A stretch of DNA of 64,000 nt, taken from Ruminococcus flavefaciens (lineage in GTDB: Bacteria > Bacillota > Clostridia > Oscillospirales > Ruminococcaceae). Location of the stretch: positions 1 through 64,000 of the forward strand of contig CACWHY010000002.1 in assembly GCA_902760805.1 (NCBI GenBank), written 5' to 3'. Below, piece after piece: positions 23,673 through 31,629 of the stretch (the stretch's first letter is position 1; each line of letters begins with the position of its first letter). A model generated the notes under the pieces. It was not told the DNA's origin. It did no database searches and saw nothing but the letters and a program-made list of their open reading frames with translations. The position numbers and the translations under genes are program-made.

Positions 23673-26018
23673 ATGACACTTAAAGATATAAGGGCTGGCG
23701 AGAGCTGCATCGTTACCAAATTAGAGGGTGAGGGCGCTCTTCGTCAGCATCTGCTTGATATGGGTGTTCTTCCCGGTACTGAGCTTACTGTGGTAAAGTA
23801 TGCTCCGATGGGGGATCCTATCGAGGTGAGGATCCACGGCTATGAGCTGACATTGAGGCTGGCAGATGCCGAACAGATCATCGTTGATCCCTGCGAGAAG
23901 AAAAGTGTTTCTCCTGAGAAAAAACCTGAACGCAAGCGCATTGAGCATCCGGGTCTCGGAGAGGGAGGCCGCTTCCACCTGAAGGGCGACGGTGATCCTC
24001 TCCCTGAAGGAACGATCATGAAGTTTGCTCTTGTGGGCAATCAAAACAGCGGAAAAACCACTCTATTCAACCGTCTGACCGGAGCCAAGCAGCACGTCGG
24101 AAATTTCCCGGGTGTTACTGTTGACAGAAAGGATGGAGCTATCAAGGGGCACCCCGACACTCTGATAACCGATCTGCCGGGTATCTACTCCATGTCTCCG
24201 TATAGCAGCGAGGAGATCGTTTCACGTAATTTTGTTCTTTCCGAAAATCTCCACGCTATCATAAATATAGTTGACGCTGCGAATATTGAGAGAAATCTGT
24301 ATCTGACCATGCAGCTCCTTGAAATGAACATACCGATGGTTGTTGCTCTTAATATGATGGACGAGCTCACTGCCAACGGCGGAAGCATAGACGTAAACCA
24401 TATGGAGCAGCTTTTAGGTGTGCCGGTCGTACCGATATCCGCTGCGAAGAATTTCGGTATCGACGAACTTGTCGAGCACGCCATACATATCGCAAAATAT
24501 CAGGAAAAGCCTCTTCGTCAGGATTTCTGCGACAGATCCGAGGGAGGCGGTGCAGTTCATCGCTGTCTGCACAGCGTCTGTCATCTTCTGGAGGATCACG
24601 CTGAAAAAACGGGACTCCCTTTGCGCTTTGCAGCCAGCAAGGTGATCGAAGGAGATCCGCTTATCGTCAGTCAGCTCCAGCTTGACAAAAACGAGGAGGA
24701 GCTCATTGACCATATCGTTTTACAGCTCGAAAAAGAGCGTGGCCTTGACCGAAGTGCCGCCATTGCAGATATGCGTTTTTCCTTCATTCTTAGGCTCTGC
24801 CATAAGACTGTGAAAAAACCGGCCGAGAGCCGTGAGCACATTCGCAGCCGTCGGATCGACGCTTTTCTTACCGGAAAATACACCGCTATCCCAGCTTTTA
24901 TCGCAACTATGGCTCTTGTTTTCTGGCTGACATTCAATGTTATCGGAGCCTGGCTTCAAGGCCATTTGGAGAGCGGTATCGATGCTGTTACTAATGCAGC
25001 GGACAAGGCTCTTTCTCATGTCGGAGCAAATGAAGCGATCCACAGCCTTATCATCGACGGTGTTTTCGCCGGAGTAGGCAGCGTTCTCAGCTTCCTGCCG
25101 ATAATCGTCACGCTGTTTTTGTTCCTGTCGCTGCTTGAGGACAGCGGCTATATCGCAAGAGTTGCCTTCTTCATGGACAAGCTGCTGCGAAAGATAGGCC
25201 TTTCCGGAAGAAGTATCGTGCCTATGCTTATAGGTTTTGGCTGCTCAGTACCTGCTATAATGGCAACAAGAACTCTTCCCAGTGAGCGTGATCGAAAGAT
25301 GACGATCCTTTTGACGCCCTTTATGAGCTGTACAGCCAAGCTGCCGATATATGCCTTCTTTGTAAGTGCGTTTTTCCCGAAAAGAGGCGGACTTATCATG
25401 GTAGGTCTTTATCTCCTGGGAATTATCACCGGCATTCTTGCAGCTCTTTTGTACAAGGGCTCGCTTTTCCGTGGAGAGCCTGTGCCTTTTGTAATGGAGC
25501 TCCCGAATTATCGTCTTCCCGGCCTCAGAAACGTAGCTCAGCTTCTTTGGGAAAAGGCAAAGGACTTCCTTCAGAGGGCTTTTTCCGTTATCCTTATCGC
25601 AACCGTAGCCGTATGGTTTTTGCAGAGCTTTGATTTCAAACTGCACATGGTCGATGAAGCCGGAGATAGTATCCTTGCTTCAGTTGCCAGTCTTTTCGTG
25701 CCTATGATGAAGCCGATAGGTCTTGGGGATTGGCGTATCATCGTTTCCCTTGTAAGCGGATTTATGGCCAAGGAGAGCGTTGTTTCTACCATGGAGATCC
25801 TATTCTCCGGCGGTGTGACGACCGCCCTTACAGGTCTTTCGGCGGCATCAGTTCTTGTGTTCTCGCTGCTCTATACACCGTGTGTTGCGGCTATCGCAGC
25901 GGTAAAGCGTGAGCTTGGAAGGAAATGGGCTGTTGGAGTTGTTGTGATCCAGTGCGCTATCGCATGGGTCGCAGCACTGCTCGTCCGTGCTATCCTCATA
26001 CTTTTAGGGGTGAACTGA
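23673..26018 (+). CDS. feoB: Ferrous iron transporter, FeoA-FeoB fusion
   Basis: A 781-residue membrane transporter for Fe2+. Residues 1-75 form a FeoA (SH3-like) domain (MTLKDIRAGESCIVTKLEGEG, LLDMGVLPGTEL). The GTPase domain follows with G1 GNQNSGKT at 122-129, NFPGVTVD, the G3 DLPGIYSM and ALNMMDE. The C-terminal half holds Gate segments with PMLIGFGCSVPAIMATRT and Cys-containing helices. The ATG at 23673 has GGAGG six bases upstream and starts at the FeoA domain; the open frame further upstream crosses the promoter. A Cys-rich partner gene starts at the very next base. Confidence 0.93.
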   Translation: MTLKDIRAGESCIVTKLEGEGALRQHLLDMGVLPGTELTVVKYAPMGDPIEVRIHGYELTLRLADAEQIIVDPCEKKSVSPEKKPERKRIEHPGLGEGGRFHLKGDGDPLPEGTIMKFALVGNQNSGKTTLFNRLTGAKQHVGNFPGVTVDRKDGAIKGHPDTLITDLPGIYSMSPYSSEEIVSRNFVLSENLHAIINIVDAANIERNLYLTMQLLEMNIPMVVALNMMDELTANGGSIDVNHMEQLLGVPVVPISAAKNFGIDELVEHAIHIAKYQEKPLRQDFCDRSEGGGAVHRCLHSVCHLLEDHAEKTGLPLRFAASKVIEGDPLIVSQLQLDKNEEELIDHIVLQLEKERGLDRSAAIADMRFSFILRLCHKTVKKPAESREHIRSRRIDAFLTGKYTAIPAFIATMALVFWLTFNVIGAWLQGHLESGIDAVTNAADKALSHVGANEAIHSLIIDGVFAGVGSVLSFLPIIVTLFLFLSLLEDSGYIARVAFFMDKLLRKIGLSGRSIVPMLIGFGCSVPAIMATRTLPSERDRKMTILLTPFMSCTAKLPIYAFFVSAFFPKRGGLIMVGLYLLGIITGILAALLYKGSLFRGEPVPFVMELPNYRLPGLRNVAQLLWEKAKDFLQRAFSVILIATVAVWFLQSFDFKLHMVDEAGDSILASVASLFVPMMKPIGLGDWRIIVSLVSGFMAKESVVSTMEILFSGGVTTALTGLSAASVLVFSLLYTPCVAAIAAVKRELGRKWAVGVVVIQCAIAWVAALLVRAILILLGVN

Positions 26019-26180
26019 ATGAAGGCAGTTGACGTAATTCTTCTAATTATAGTATGTGCGGCATTGTCACTCGCTGTTGTCAGCGTGATCAGAAAGAAAA
26101 AGAGCGGCAATGGCTGCTGCGGAAGCTGCCAAGGATGCTCCAAAAAGGACAGCTGCGGAGGAACTCACAGCAACGAATAG
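26019..26180 (+). CDS. FeoB-associated Cys-rich membrane protein
   Basis: A 53-residue protein: one N-terminal membrane helix (VILLIIVCAALSLAVVSVI), a basic stretch RKKK, and a tail with CC, SCQGC and SC motifs. Small proteins with this design follow feoB in many Firmicutes (FeoB-associated Cys-rich family) and are thought to aid iron transfer or electron supply. Its ATG begins directly after the feoB stop codon (TGAATG), and a terminator follows eight bases after its stop. Confidence 0.88.
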   Translation: MKAVDVILLIIVCAALSLAVVSVIRKKKSGNGCCGSCQGCSKKDSCGGTHSNE

Positions 26181-26187
26181 TTTTTGC

Positions 26188-26216
26188 AGACCGTCTGGAA
26201 ACAGGCGGTCTTTTCT
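26188..26216 (+). terminator. Intrinsic terminator of the feo operon
   Basis: Stem AGACCGTCTG/CAGGCGGTCT with one G-T pair, GAAA tetraloop and TTTTC. Confidence 0.9.
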
Positions 26217-26224
26217 TTGATGTC

Positions 26225-26253
26225 TTGACATTTTCAGAAGATCGGCGTATAAT
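26225..26253 (+). promoter_or_regulatory. Sigma-A promoter of the methyltransferase gene at 26294
   Basis: TTGACA, 17 bases, TATAAT, starting nine bases after the feo terminator. Confidence 0.88.
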
Positions 26254-26293
26254 TAGGTCAAATGAAACATACATCACAGAATAGGAGAATATA

Positions 26294-26932
26294 ATGGAAC
26301 CTGAACACATCTCAATAACTGAACAAGGTGACCCAAGAAAGCCTAAGGGCGAAGCCGGAGCCGAGATGCTCCGCAGAATGAACGATTCCCATTATGCAGT
26401 TACTGGCTGGGCGCTGGAGCATTTCAGCTTTTCCCCGGACGACTGCGTGCTTGATATAGGCTGCGGCGGGGGAGAGACTCTCCACCGACTTGCCAGCCTT
26501 GTCCCGGAAGGAAAACTCTTTGGAGCGGATCATTCTCCCGTTTCTATCCAGCAAAGCTCTGTCCGTAATCAGGATCTTATGCAAAACGGCAGGCTAAAGC
26601 TCGTTGAGGCATCGGTCGAGGCTTTGCCTTATGCAGATAATAGCTTCGACAAGGTCATAACGGTGGAGAGCTTCTATTTTTGGCCGGATCATGCGGAAAA
26701 CTTAAAAGAGGTGCGCAGAGTGTTGAGACCGGGAGGAACTCTCCTCATTGTGGCAGATATTTATGGTGATGCAAAATTGGACGAGGAAAGCAAGAAAAGC
26801 GTTGAGAAGTACAGTCTTTTCAACCCAACGCTTGCTGAGTTCAGACAGCTTCTCACCTCTGCTGGCTTCAGTTATGTGGATATCCACACAAAACCAGACA
26901 CTACCTGGGTCTGCGCAGAGGCCAGAAAATAG
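26294..26932 (+). CDS. Class I SAM-dependent methyltransferase
   Basis: A 212-residue methyltransferase with motif I VLDIGCGGGETLHRLA, acidic GADHSPVSI, FDKVITVESFYFW (motif II region) and RVLRPGGTLLIVADIY (motif III). The VESFYFWPD wording is seen in small uncharacterised UbiE-like enzymes of gut Firmicutes. Substrate unknown. It has its own promoter and AGGAG site and is not co-transcribed with feoB. Confidence 0.86.
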   Translation: MEPEHISITEQGDPRKPKGEAGAEMLRRMNDSHYAVTGWALEHFSFSPDDCVLDIGCGGGETLHRLASLVPEGKLFGADHSPVSIQQSSVRNQDLMQNGRLKLVEASVEALPYADNSFDKVITVESFYFWPDHAENLKEVRRVLRPGGTLLIVADIYGDAKLDEESKKSVEKYSLFNPTLAEFRQLLTSAGFSYVDIHTKPDTTWVCAEARK

Positions 26933-26980
26933 GCGCTTTTCGGCTCGAAAAAATTTTTTTGAAAAATTTCGAAAAAACCC

Positions 26981-27009
26981 TTGACAAAACGGATCTGATG
27001 TGGTAAAAT
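26981..27009 (+). promoter_or_regulatory. Promoter of the four-tRNA cluster
   Basis: TTGACA, 17 bases, TAAAAT. It is preceded by phased A and T tracts (26949-26978) that may act as an UP element; the same GAAAAAACCC stretch precedes the tRNA-Leu promoter at 30719. Confidence 0.85.
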
Positions 27010-27045
27010 ATATAAGTCGTCAGGTGACGACAGCGATTTTGGTTT

Positions 27046-27121
27046 GGGGGTTTAGCTCAGCTGGGAGAGCATCTGCCTTACAAGCAGAGGGTCATAGGTT
27101 CGAGCCCTATAGTCCCCACCA
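27046..27121 (+). tRNA. tRNA-Val (TAC)
   Basis: Full cloverleaf with encoded CCA. Acceptor GGGGGTT/AGTCCCC uses two wobble pairs; the anticodon loop CTTACAA gives TAC. Confidence 0.95.
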
Positions 27122-27125
27122 AATT

Positions 27126-27202
27126 GGCCTCGTAGTTCAGTTGGTTAGAACGCCTGCCTGTCACGCAGGAGGTCGACAGTTCGAATCTGTTCGGGGTCGC
27201 CA
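27126..27202 (+). tRNA. tRNA-Asp (GTC)
   Basis: Cloverleaf with encoded CCA and discriminator G. The anticodon stem CCTGC/GCAGG encloses CTGTCAC, anticodon GTC. Confidence 0.95.
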
Positions 27203-27206
27203 TCGC

Positions 27207-27282
27207 GCGGATTTAGCTCATCTGGTAGAGCGCCACCTTGCCAAGGTGGAGGTAGCGAGTTCGAGCCTCGTAATCCGCTCCA
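27207..27282 (+). tRNA. tRNA-Gly (GCC)
   Basis: Perfect seven-pair acceptor GCGGATT/AATCCGC, anticodon loop TTGCCAA, encoded CCA. Confidence 0.96.
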
Positions 27283-27286
27283 ATAA

Positions 27287-27360
27287 GGCGCTATAGCCAA
27301 GTGGTAAGGCGTGGGTCTGCAACACCCTGATCCCCAGTTCAAATCTGGGTGGCGCCTCCA
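27287..27360 (+). tRNA. tRNA-Cys (GCA)
   Basis: Acceptor GGCGCTA paired with the GGCGCC-side strand, anticodon loop CTGCAAC giving GCA, encoded CCA. Last tRNA of the cluster. Confidence 0.94.
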
Positions 27361-27385
27361 AGCTCCGTTTTACGGAGCTTTTTTC
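27361..27385 (+). terminator. Intrinsic terminator of the tRNA cluster
   Basis: AGCTCCGT/ACGGAGCT stem with three-base loop and six T, directly after the tRNA-Cys CCA. Confidence 0.92.
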
Positions 27386-27409
27386 TTTATGTAAAATAGG
27401 AGTTTTGAT

Positions 27410-28246
27410 ATGACAGAGATCAAACAAAAGCTGCTTACAGAAGAGCGTGCTCTCTACCGAAGCAGTGGCTTGTGTGTCAAGGACGTGATCTTCGATGAAG
27501 GGGAGTCTCCTTTGAAACATTCCTCTAATATCGAGCTGGATCATGCTATTTTTCGGGGAAAATACCCCGTCTGGTACAGCAGTGATATTGATATGCATGA
27601 CAGCACGGTTTTTGAGACAGGACGTGCTGGATTTTGGTATACGGACAGGCTTTCCGTCCGTGACAGCATTATCGCTGCGCCGAAATGTATCCGCAGGTGC
27701 AGGGGAGTGTCTCTGGAGAACGTCAGTCTTCCCATGGCTGCGGAGACAATATGGGAGTGTCAAGACGTTATACTGAAAAACGTCACCGCTAACGGCGATT
27801 ATCTCTGCATGAACTGCCATAATATTGAGATCGACGGTCTTGATCTGACAGGAAAATACTGCTTTGACGGCGTAAGTGATGTGGAGATCTCCAACGCTCG
27901 CATGATCGGCAGAGATGCCTTTTGGAACAGCGAAAACGTAACTGTTCGTGACAGCTTTATTTCCGGAGCTTACATCGGCTGGAATTCCAGAAACATGACC
28001 TTTATCAACTGTACTCTGGAGAGCCTTCAGGGCTTCTGTTATATTGACGATCTGGTCATGAAGAACTGTACACTGCTCAATACCACACTTGCTTTCGAGT
28101 ATTCAACAGTTGATCTTGAGCTCAAGGGCTCGGTGGACAGCATCATAAACCCTATCTCGGGAATCATTCGCTGCGAGAGCATTGGGCAGCTGACTCTCGA
28201 CCCAGACAGGGTTGACGTTACACAGACCAAGATCATCACTGGATAA
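27410..28246 (+). CDS. DUF3737 family protein (right-handed beta-helix-like)
   Basis: A 278-residue protein matching the DUF3737 family. It consists of short repeats of the form x-(D/N)-(V/I)-x-(I/L/V)-x-(D/N) such as SSDIDMHDSTVF, SENVTVRDSFI and SRNMTFINCTL, which suggests a parallel beta-helix. No signal peptide or membrane helix is present. The family is common in gut bacteria and has no assigned function. AGGAG lies before the ATG. Confidence 0.85.
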   Translation: MTEIKQKLLTEERALYRSSGLCVKDVIFDEGESPLKHSSNIELDHAIFRGKYPVWYSSDIDMHDSTVFETGRAGFWYTDRLSVRDSIIAAPKCIRRCRGVSLENVSLPMAAETIWECQDVILKNVTANGDYLCMNCHNIEIDGLDLTGKYCFDGVSDVEISNARMIGRDAFWNSENVTVRDSFISGAYIGWNSRNMTFINCTLESLQGFCYIDDLVMKNCTLLNTTLAFEYSTVDLELKGSVDSIINPISGIIRCESIGQLTLDPDRVDVTQTKIITG

Positions 28247-28249
28247 AAG

Positions 28250-28282
28250 ATCCCCTCTCAGAAATGAGAGGGGATGATTTTT
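28250..28282. terminator. Intrinsic terminator between convergent genes
   Basis: Eleven-base stem ATCCCCTCTCA/TGAGAGGGGAT with GAAA loop, followed by GATTTTT on the right. On the left TTTT of the minus strand is provided by AAAA at 28245-28249, so it may serve both genes. Confidence 0.88.
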
Positions 28283-29945
28283 AGCTGTTTATGATGCTTT
28301 CAACTCTTGTCTGGAGATTTGCTGCACACTCCTCAGCGGTTATCTCTCCACGGAAGAATGGCTCCAGTTCCTCATTTGTTGCGTTGAACAACTCGTCGTC
28401 AAGGAAGGCTCCTGACCGGTCGATGCTGTTGATGAGCTCCTTGCAAGCCTCTACCTCAGCGGCAGTTATGTTGCCGGCATCTGTCTCGATACCGCTTGCT
28501 GTGCCGTAGTTAGGCTCGCCTTCGTGAGCGGAAGCCTCAGCAGCGATCTGCTCGAATGCTTCGTTGTTGATGGGGAATCCCTCTGCGGGATATGCGGCAA
28601 CATCCTCTCCGGGAGTACGATACTGCATATCGTAGCTTACAAGCTCCTTGATGAAGAGCCATGCACCGTACTGCTCCTTCTCGTCGGAGAAAGCGCTTAC
28701 TGCCAGCTCGTTAAGGGGAGCGATGTATGAGCCGCTGCCGTTTTCGCTGGGATAGCCTACCAGACACCACTCATGCTCCTCGTCGCTGCCGGGAAGTATG
28801 GGCCATACTGCTGCGTGATAGCCTCCGAAGCCGTAGATAGGGGTATTGGAGGTAAGCTGTGGAGCAAAATAATTGTAATCAGGTTTTGTGAAACCGTCAG
28901 GCTCGGCGTCAAAGTTTTCGATGAATCTCAGATAATTGATGAATTCCTCGGAATTGAAATTGACCTCGCCTGTGTAGTAATCGAAAAATCTTCCCATGTC
29001 ATCACGGATGAGCTCAAGGTATGTGTAGAAACGGGAGGTATATCCGCCTCCGCCTACAGCAGAGCCCTCAGGCATCTGGTTCCAGTGCTCCACCATTTCA
29101 TCAAAGGTCCAGTTCTCCTTGTCTCCGGCGTACTTCGTCTCGCCACGACGAGTCTGGATAAAGTAGCCCTGGGGCATATAGAAGAGCTGTCCGTCGTGCT
29201 CGAAAAGGCTCAGAACATGGGAATTGAGGCTTGTGCTGTCGAAATCCTCGTCCATAGCCATGATAGTGTTCAGATCAGCAAAAGCGCCCTTTGCTGCAAG
29301 ACGTTCAAAATCGTTTCTGCCGCCGCTTGCATAGCTGATGGTAATATCGAATGCCCCGTTTAAAGCATCCTCATTGTACTTATCCTGAACAGCCTGGAGA
29401 TTGTCAAAATATGCTTCTCTGTTTTCAACATAAGTCGAATCGTACTCGATGTCGCCGGGATATTCGTCCTCATAAGCCTTGAACTCGATACGATAGCCGT
29501 TGTCCTCCTCGTTGAAGCGGTCTACAGCCTCTTTGTAGATGTTGTTGTCCTCGTCGTCGGACCATACTGCCATTGTGAGGACGATGTCCTCGTCAACTAC
29601 CTCCTCAGGGATCTCTTCAGGAACCTCCTCTGAGATCTCATCAGCAGGGGAGACATTGTGCAGGCCATGGTGGATAAATGCGCCGCCCACAGCTCCAACT
29701 GTGAGCACACCGCAGGCCGCAATGCTGAGGCCTCTTTTCAGGCCGGACTTCTTTCTGACTTCAACTCCATGTACGGAATCACCGTATTCTATATTGATAT
29801 TTCTTTTCTCTTCGTTCATAGTTATCCTCCTATAGAGCTCTTCTTTCTTTTCATCGCTAACGACCTTGCAGGATTCGGCAATTCTGCTGAGCTCCTCGTC
29901 GCCGGCGCTGTGAAAGACTTCTCGGATCTTCTTCTTGTTTTTCAT
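28281..29945 (-). CDS. Membrane protein joining an anti-sigma-like cytoplasmic tail to an extracellular solute-binding domain
   Basis: A 554-residue single-pass protein. Residues 1-70 are a charged cytoplasmic region, 73-92 a membrane helix, 100-118 a Glu/Pro spacer, and about 119-554 a family 1 extracellular solute-binding (sugar ABC) fold (TMAVWSDDEDNNIYKEAVDRFNEE, DITISYASGG, GAFADLN, YGAWLFIKEL). There is no lipobox and no signal cleavage site. It lies 12 bases after an ECF-type sigma gene, the usual place for an anti-sigma factor. The design suggests that binding of a sugar or other solute outside releases the sigma factor inside. No ABC permease genes are nearby, which argues against a normal transport role. 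Confidence 0.8.
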   Translation of the reverse strand: MKNKKKIREVFHSAGDEELSRIAESCKVVSDEKKEELYRRITMNEEKRNINIEYGDSVHGVEVRKKSGLKRGLSIAACGVLTVGAVGGAFIHHGLHNVSPADEISEEVPEEIPEEVVDEDIVLTMAVWSDDEDNNIYKEAVDRFNEEDNGYRIEFKAYEDEYPGDIEYDSTYVENREAYFDNLQAVQDKYNEDALNGAFDITISYASGGRNDFERLAAKGAFADLNTIMAMDEDFDSTSLNSHVLSLFEHDGQLFYMPQGYFIQTRRGETKYAGDKENWTFDEMVEHWNQMPEGSAVGGGGYTSRFYTYLELIRDDMGRFFDYYTGEVNFNSEEFINYLRFIENFDAEPDGFTKPDYNYFAPQLTSNTPIYGFGGYHAAVWPILPGSDEEHEWCLVGYPSENGSGSYIAPLNELAVSAFSDEKEQYGAWLFIKELVSYDMQYRTPGEDVAAYPAEGFPINNEAFEQIAAEASAHEGEPNYGTASGIETDAGNITAAEVEACKELINSIDRSGAFLDDELFNATNEELEPFFRGEITAEECAANLQTRVESIINS

Positions 29946-29957
29946 AGCATTTCCTCC

Positions 29958-30515
29958 TTATAGGGTGATATCCAGTTCCTCAAGAACTGTTCTGAGTCGT
30001 TTGAGAGATCTTGAGCATCTCATCCTAACAGCTGTCGAGCTCATACCAACGATCTTGCCAATTTGCTTTGAGTCTCTGTCAAAAAAGAATTTCTGGATAA
30101 TGATAGTGGAATCTGGCTCGCCAAGCTCCTTGACCTTATCGATCAGGATCCTAGCTCTGTCCGAAAGCTCGGCTTCTTCCTGCAAGTTTTGCTGAGAGGG
30201 GAGCGGTATCTCCATTTCGTCCATGGAGACTGTACGGAAAGATCTTGTGCTGATCGAACGTTTCAGATTTATTGCTTTATTTTTTGCAACGGTCCCGATA
30301 AAAGCCTTGATAGAGCCTTCATAAGAGCTGTCATAGTGAATGAGTACGTCACTGAAAACGTCTACAACGCAGTCCTCAACGTCACGCTGAGATCCGCAGC
30401 CACGAAGTATCTGAAAAACGATAGTGTATACATAGCTGTGATATTGGTCGAATAGCTTTCTGTAGCCATCCTCCGGCGAGTCGTATATAGATCGCTTGAT
30501 CTGGTTGTCGGTCAT
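29958..30515 (-). CDS. ECF-type RNA polymerase sigma factor
   Basis: A 185-residue sigma-70 family factor with region 2 at about 18-85 (YHSYVYTIVFQILRG, DVEDCVVDVFSDVLIHY, IKAFIGTVAKNKAIN) and region 4 at about 120-178 (LGEPDSTIIIQKFFFDRDSKQIGKIVGMSSTAVRMRCSR is the helix-turn-helix zone). It is first in a two-gene operon with the fused solute-binding membrane protein. GGAGGGAG precedes the ATG. The sigma-A promoter lies about 110 bases upstream; autoregulation cannot be judged from this sequence. Confidence 0.9.
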   Translation of the reverse strand: MTDNQIKRSIYDSPEDGYRKLFDQYHSYVYTIVFQILRGCGSQRDVEDCVVDVFSDVLIHYDSSYEGSIKAFIGTVAKNKAINLKRSISTRSFRTVSMDEMEIPLPSQQNLQEEAELSDRARILIDKVKELGEPDSTIIIQKFFFDRDSKQIGKIVGMSSTAVRMRCSRSLKRLRTVLEELDITL

Positions 30516-30625
30516 TCGCTCCCTCCTTTCATCAAAGTGAAGTAAGTTCTGCAGAGCGCCTTCATAATAAACATACAGCTCATCAGGGTAGAGTGTAACA
30601 AATTATAAAAGAATAACTCTGCTCC

Positions 30626-30654
30626 ATTATATAATGGATAAGTTTTTCTGTCAA
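30626..30654 (-). promoter_or_regulatory. Sigma-A promoter of the ECF sigma operon
   Basis: On the minus strand TTGACA, 17 bases, TATAAT. It gives a leader of about 105 bases; no ECF-type AAC box was recognised there. Confidence 0.8.
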
Positions 30655-30718
30655 TAAATTCCGAAAAATAGGGGCTGCTTAGCTGAAAAATTTTTTTGAG
30701 TTTTTTTTGAAAAAACCC

Positions 30719-30747
30719 TTGACAATTTCCTTGCACTGTGCTATAAT
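30719..30747 (+). promoter_or_regulatory. Promoter of the tRNA-Leu pair
   Basis: TTGACA, 17 bases, TATAAT, sixteen bases before tRNA-Leu(CAG). Upstream A/T tracts end in GAAAAAACCC exactly as at the other tRNA promoter. Confidence 0.9.
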
Positions 30748-30763
30748 AATTAAGCTGAGTTAT

Positions 30764-30850
30764 GCGGATATGGCGGAATAGGCAGACGCGCTGGCTTCAG
30801 GTGCCAGTCGGGGCAACTCGGTGCAGGTTCAACTCCTGTTATCCGCACCA
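30764..30850 (+). tRNA. tRNA-Leu (CAG)
   Basis: Class II tRNA of 87 bases with long variable arm. Acceptor GCGGATA/TATCCGC, anticodon loop TTCAGGT, encoded CCA. Confidence 0.95.
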
Positions 30851-30852
30851 CA

Positions 30853-30878
30853 AGGATCCTCGATTTTTCGAGGATCTT
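30853..30878 (+). terminator. Hairpin between the two tRNA-Leu genes, weak terminator or processing element
   Basis: ATCCTCGA and TCGAGGAT form a perfect stem around four T, extended by three pairs. Only a poor T-tract follows, so read-through into the second tRNA is likely. Confidence 0.5.
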
Positions 30879-30893
30879 GTGTTATTATAAGAA

Positions 30894-30980
30894 GCCGCTG
30901 TGGTGGAATAGGCAGACACAAGGGACTTAAAATCCCTCGGAGTAAAATCCGTACCGGTTCGACCCCGGTCAGCGGCACCA
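30894..30980 (+). tRNA. tRNA-Leu (TAA)
   Basis: Class II tRNA of 87 bases. Acceptor GCCGCTG/CAGCGGC, anticodon loop CTTAAAA, encoded CCA. No sequence duplicating its 3' end was seen downstream, so it is not evidently used as an attachment site. Confidence 0.95.
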
Positions 30981-30998
30981 GCCCGAGTGGGCGCAGTT

Positions 30999-31032
30999 TT
31001 GCGGTTTAGTTTTTCTGAGCCGCAATTTTTTT
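30999..31032 (+). terminator. Probable terminator after the tRNA-Leu genes
   Basis: TTGCGG/CCGCAA six-base stem with a 15-base loop and seven T. From here to 31333 no gene or other signal is evident apart from a second weak hairpin near 31077-31105 (AAACGG/CCGTTT). Confidence 0.55.
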
Positions 31033-31333
31033 GTTCCGCAGGGAACTAGTTTTTAACAAAGACACAAATAATGAAAACGGTCCAGGAGCATCTGGGCCGT
31101 TTTTCTGTATTTTAGTTCGGTGATCATTGTCATCTTAACATTAGCTGGCATCCGCTTATTAGATGGATAGAATCTTAATGAGTTAACTGCAATAGTCATT
31201 CTCATCGTTGAGATATATAACGGAATAAAAAATGAGATTGACAAACATAAGTAGTCGATCTCATTAAATCACTATTTAGAGCTGTTCGCCCATAATTAGA
31301 TTCTAGCACATTATCACCCTGATGTCAAGCTGT

Positions 31334-31362
31334 TTGACAACAATAGGGAAAAGATGTATAAT
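31334..31362 (+). promoter_or_regulatory. Orphan sigma-A promoter, partial copy of the recombinase promoter
   Basis: TTGACA, 17 bases, TATAAT, with GATGTATAAT matching the recombinase promoter at 32675-32703. It leads into a 20-base repeat and then a terminator, with no gene between. Confidence 0.7.
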
Positions 31363-31385
31363 TATTATATTGTTGAGTTCAATAT

Positions 31386-31405
31386 AAAGTTGCACCAAAT
31401 CAAAG
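31386..31405 (+). repeat. 20-base direct repeat, left copy
   Basis: AAAGTTGCACCAAATCAAAG. The identical sequence occurs at 32734-32753, 1348 bases away in the same orientation, as the left arm plus spacer of a long inverted repeat before the recombinase gene. The right arm is absent in this copy. Confidence 0.9.
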
Positions 31406-31422
31406 CTATCTAGAAATTCAAA

Positions 31423-31458
31423 GGCCGTGCCCGAATTAGTACGAGGGCACGGCCTTTT
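31423..31458 (+). terminator. Terminator downstream of the orphan promoter
   Basis: Perfect ten-base stem GGCCGTGCCC/GGGCACGGCC, twelve-base loop, TTTTC. It would end any transcript from 31334 after about 90 bases. Confidence 0.85.
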
Positions 31459-31603
31459 CTTATTGTCCATGATGAAAACTCGCTCCGGCCTCATGCTTTG
31501 TATGAGAACGGAAATTAGCACATTCCTTTCGTTGCGCCTCGCAGAGTGGGTGGGGGCGCGACCATAGGAGCGACAGATGGCGGTTTAGACTGTTTTTTAA
31601 GCG

Positions 31604-31629
31604 TTGGGGGAGGAAACCCCCTCCCCCAA
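31604..31629. terminator. G/C-rich hairpin in a gene-free stretch
   Basis: TTGGGGGAGG/CCTCCCCCAA stem with a six-base loop. It is one of three hairpins between 31459 and 31756 (others: ACCGCT/AGCGGT near 31684-31710 and GGCGG/CCGCC near 31717-31735). This 300-base stretch has no coding frame I can support and looks like the non-coding end of a mobile element. Confidence 0.5.

Noticed and set aside
30512-30736. 74-codon minus-strand frame upstream of the ECF sigma gene
   Set aside because: It overlaps the sigma promoter and leader and has low-complexity Phe/Lys-rich content.
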